This document shows, piece by piece, positions 5,343 to 7,667 of a DNA stretch of 7,667 nucleotides. Source of the DNA: Spirochaetales bacterium UBA4629 (GTDB taxonomy: Bacteria > Spirochaetota > Spirochaetia > Sphaerochaetales > Sphaerochaetaceae). Every line of letters starts with the position of its first letter. Position 1 is the first letter of the stretch. The notes below the pieces were generated by a model. The model searched no databases and was not told where the DNA came from. It saw only the letters and a list, made by a program, of their open reading frames with translations. A program made the translations under genes and the position numbers. The stretch lies in assembly GCA_002406055.1 (NCBI GenBank), contig DHMZ01000061.1:3525-11191 (forward strand), read 5' to 3'.

Positions 5343-6881
5343 ATGCGACCACGCAGGTTTGGTAAAACATTGAATATGGATATGCTCCGTGTCTTTTTCG
5401 AAAAGACAGATGGAGATACATCAATCTATTTTAAAGATAAAAAAATTTGGCAATGTGGAGATTACTATACCCAACATCAAGGTCAATATCCTGTTATTTT
5501 TTTAACATTCAAGGATGCGAAATACTCAACTTGGGAGGAAACATTTCAAATAATTCGGAAGTTGATTGCTCAAGAATATATACGCCATAACGAGCTAAAA
5601 AAGAGCAGCAAACTTAATGAATACGAAAAAGAACAATATCGTAAGATTGCTAGTGAAAAAGTAGATGAAGTAGACTGTCAAATGAGTTTAGGTCTTTTAT
5701 CGCTTTTATTAGATAAACATTATGGCAAAGAGTGCATTATAATTATAGATGAATATGACACACCAATCCAGCAAGGTCATAGCCACCATTTTTATCAAAA
5801 AACTATTAATTTTATGCGTAATTTCTTTTCTGGTGGGTTAAAAGATAACTCACATTTGGCATACGGATTTCTTACTGGAATCTTGCGTGTAGCCAAAGAA
5901 ATTATCTTTAGTGGAATGAATAATTTGAAAATTAATTCAATTTTGGATGATAGTTACAGTTCCTTCTTTGGCTTTACAAAAGAGGAAGTTATTGAAATGC
6001 TCACTTATTATGAGAAAAGTGAAAAATATCAAGAAATATGTACTTGGTACGATGGTTATCGATTTGGTAATACAGATATATTTAATCCTTGGTCGGTAAT
6101 TAATTACATTTCAGATAATTGCATTCCAAAAGCATTTTGGCAATCTACTGGGAGTAATGATTGTATAGGAGAAATTGTTTCTCTTTCCATTCCCGAAATA
6201 GCAGAGGGACTATATAAATTACTTCAAGGTGAAAAGATTACAACATATATTGATACAAGTGTAATCTATCCTGAAGTAAAGAATAGTCCTTATAGTATAT
6301 ATAGCTTTTTACTTGTTGCTGGATATTTAAAAGTTTCTCATATTTATCCGGAGCAAAATGGAAATTCAATATGTGATGTTACTATTCCCAATAAAGAAAT
6401 TGCCTTTGTTTATAAGAAAGAGATTTTATCTCGATATAAGCAAAACAACTTTGCTATTTCTATTAGCGAAGCAATTTTCTCCAAAGATAGTCAAAAACTT
6501 CAATCTTTGTTAGAAAGCTTTATGGTAAAAAGCATTTCTTTTATAGATACGGCTAATGAGAGTTTCTATCATGGAATGATGCTTGGACTATGTGCTGCTC
6601 TTGGAGACCGCTATCAAGTTAAATCAAATAGAGAATCAGGGCTAGGAAGATTTGATCTCCAATTAAAACCTATAGAAAAAATACTTCCTGGTTTTATTTT
6701 TGAATTCAAACATACTAATGATACTCATGTAGATTTAACACTACTAGCAGAAAATGCTCTCAAGCAGATTGACGAAAAAAAGTACTGTGCTGAAATGTAT
6801 GAAAATGGTATTAGGCCTATTATTAAAATAGGAATTGCTTTTAGAGGGAAAAGCGCTGTAGTAAAAAGAAGCGTAGAGTAG
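5343..6881 (+). CDS. AAA-ATPase-like protein with C-terminal PD-(D/E)XK nuclease domain; N-terminus displaced by a frameshift
   Basis: From its first ATG it is 512 residues, but that ATG lies one residue before Walker A (RPRRFGKT, 2-9), so it is an unlikely true start. The same frame is open back to 5154 and carries clear family sequence: WRIP near 5178, KPLPIGVSDF near 5226-5255, YYYVDKTLLI near 5274-5303. With one added A the protein starts at 5065 and has about 605 residues: HTH, AAA-ATPase-like domain (PF09820 type) and PDDEXK_9-type nuclease (PF08011 type). Walker B is IIIIDEYD with D136/E137. The nuclease motif is D438 in FDLQL, then E454-F-K456. The body is intact to the TAG at 6879, which suggests a recent break or one bypassed in expression. 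Lysine is mostly AAA, unlike fusA. The role is unknown; mobile-element or defence functions are plausible but unproven. No terminator follows. Confidence 0.85.
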   Translation: MRPRRFGKTLNMDMLRVFFEKTDGDTSIYFKDKKIWQCGDYYTQHQGQYPVIFLTFKDAKYSTWEETFQIIRKLIAQEYIRHNELKKSSKLNEYEKEQYRKIASEKVDEVDCQMSLGLLSLLLDKHYGKECIIIIDEYDTPIQQGHSHHFYQKTINFMRNFFSGGLKDNSHLAYGFLTGILRVAKEIIFSGMNNLKINSILDDSYSSFFGFTKEEVIEMLTYYEKSEKYQEICTWYDGYRFGNTDIFNPWSVINYISDNCIPKAFWQSTGSNDCIGEIVSLSIPEIAEGLYKLLQGEKITTYIDTSVIYPEVKNSPYSIYSFLLVAGYLKVSHIYPEQNGNSICDVTIPNKEIAFVYKKEILSRYKQNNFAISISEAIFSKDSQKLQSLLESFMVKSISFIDTANESFYHGMMLGLCAALGDRYQVKSNRESGLGRFDLQLKPIEKILPGFIFEFKHTNDTHVDLTLLAENALKQIDEKKYCAEMYENGIRPIIKIGIAFRGKSAVVKRSVE

Positions 6882-6941
6882 GTTCTCTAAGAAGGACAAG
6901 CTTTACATGATGAGCAAAAGAAAGATAGGCTAATATAAAGT

Positions 6942-6990
6942 AGTGAACTGCTCCAAGTTCCAAGAGAAGCGAAAGTCGAAGTAGTTCACT
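6942..6990. repeat. Inverted repeat in the gap between the two ATPase genes
   Basis: AGTGAACT (6942-6949) is the exact complement of AGTTCACT (6983-6990), and the stem can extend inward by about three more pairs (one G-T wobble), leaving a loop of roughly 27 bases. There is no T-run, so it is not a standard terminator. The 147-base gap (6882-7028) otherwise holds a weak TAATAT box at 6931 with no good -35, and a 5-bp hairpin (TAGAG/CTCTA) over the upstream stop codon. Confidence 0.5.
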
Positions 6991-7028
6991 CTGACAGAAG
7001 TGTTATATCTAGTCAAAGAGGGGATGAA

Positions 7029-7667
7029 ATGAAACGTATTGATACCAGTGACTCGGTTTTTGAAAACTTTATAAAAAGTGATAAGCTCTATGTAGATAAG
7101 ACATCTTATTTGTATAGACTAATAACACAGGGAAATAGATACAATTTTCTTTCTCGTCCTCGTCGCTTTGGTAAGAGCTTAACGCTAAGCACATTAGAGG
7201 CAATCTTTAAAGGAAAGCGAGAGCTCTTTAAAGGACTCTATATAGACAGTACAGATTATGATTGGAAAGAATATCCTGTTATACATATAGATTTTAGTGG
7301 CATAATATTTAGTAGTGACTATAGTCTAAGAGAAGAGATAAAAAATAAGCTTCTTTATATTGCTAGTAAATACAATGTAAAAATACAAGATGACTATGAA
7401 TATGACCTAGTATTAAGCAGTTTACTTGAAGAGTTAGCTAAAAGAGGAAAAGTTGTAGTTCTGATAGATGAATATGATAGCCTCATTGTTCATAACATGA
7501 ATAGTAAATACTTAGATGAGATATTGTCTGTATTAAATGGCTTCTATGCAGTATTAAAAGCATGTTGCAAGTATATTCGTTTCTGTTTTATTACAGGAAT
7601 AACAAAATTCACAAAAATGGGTATCTATCCAGCAATGAATAATCTAGTAGATATATCAATGTCTGAC
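7029..7667 (+). CDS. Second AAA-ATPase-like protein, 3' end beyond the window
   Basis: The reading frame is open from ATG 7029 to the last base (213 codons), preceded by GAGGGG at 7018-7023, five bases away. An ATG at 7024 is followed at once by a stop and can be dismissed. The protein has the same family layout as its neighbour: YVDKTSYLYRLI at 21-32, Walker A SRPRRFGKS (42-50), Walker B VVVLIDEYDSLI with D147/E148, and a sensor-like FITGITKF (187-194). It lacks the N-terminal helix-turn-helix, starting directly at the ATPase domain. It differs clearly from the upstream copy (RFGKSLTLSTL here, RFGKTLNMDML there), so it is a distinct paralogue and not a recent duplicate. A PD-(D/E)XK domain would be expected in the missing part. 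Function is unknown; it could be independently transcribed or read through from the upstream gene. Confidence 0.88.
   Translation, partial: MKRIDTSDSVFENFIKSDKLYVDKTSYLYRLITQGNRYNFLSRPRRFGKSLTLSTLEAIFKGKRELFKGLYIDSTDYDWKEYPVIHIDFSGIIFSSDYSLREEIKNKLLYIASKYNVKIQDDYEYDLVLSSLLEELAKRGKVVVLIDEYDSLIVHNMNSKYLDEILSVLNGFYAVLKACCKYIRFCFITGITKFTKMGIYPAMNNLVDISMSD

Noticed and set aside
5343..5345. ATG 5343 as the true start of the ATPase/nuclease protein
   Set aside because: It would remove the conserved segment before Walker A, which is clearly encoded in the same frame from about 5166, and I see no convincing Shine-Dalgarno before it.
5054..6881. Strong AAA versus AAG lysine bias as proof of horizontal transfer
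   Set aside because: AAG preference in fusA is expected from high expression, and the left operon uses both codons, so the contrast alone does not show foreign origin.
6882..7028. A small gene or RNA gene in the gap between the ATPase genes
   Set aside because: Short frames here are broken by stops and lack ribosome sites, and no tRNA-like fold is visible.

Overview
The window looks like part of a low-GC, host-associated spirochaete chromosome, most likely Treponema or a close relative. The main evidence is the translation factor EF-G, which has the AHIDSGKTT-type P-loop and the MELERERGIT switch shared by spirochaetal EF-G1 and mitochondrial EF-G1. A lipoprotein signal with the relaxed lipobox FQSC agrees with this. 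The genus is an inference made without a database search.

Left part (1-1776, minus strand): a compact three-gene operon, transcribed right to left. It encodes a HIT-family nucleotide hydrolase, a 330-residue lipoprotein and a thioredoxin. The first two genes overlap by ATGA, the third follows after 24 bases behind a GGAGG ribosome site, and a strong hairpin terminator closes the operon at 1-35. The lipoprotein resembles the endonuclease/exonuclease/phosphatase (EEP) fold near its C-terminus but seems to have lost the catalytic residues.

Centre (1777-4954): a divergent intergenic region carries a near-consensus promoter (TTGCAT, 17 bases, TAATAT) with a palindrome just upstream. It drives fusA (EF-G). 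After a 70-base gap with a hairpin comes a RecA/KaiC-like P-loop ATPase of unknown role, then a rho-independent terminator. These two genes probably form one transcription unit.

Right part (4955-7667): an accessory segment. It starts with a cluster of alternating CGAAAT/ATTTCG half-sites that runs into a predicted promoter. Next is a gene whose N-terminal helix-turn-helix domain (46-codon ORF) and its AAA-ATPase plus PD-(D/E)XK nuclease body (512 codons from the first ATG) are in different frames. The break falls at a run of eight A; a ninth A would join them into one protein of about 605 residues. A 147-base gap with an inverted repeat follows, then a second, diverged AAA-ATPase-like gene cut by the window end. 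The two ATPases are tandem members of a family that is common and often multicopy in spirochaetes, Bacteroidetes and Clostridia; its biological role is not established. The frame break at the homopolymer and the half-site cluster in front of it are the observations most worth checking.
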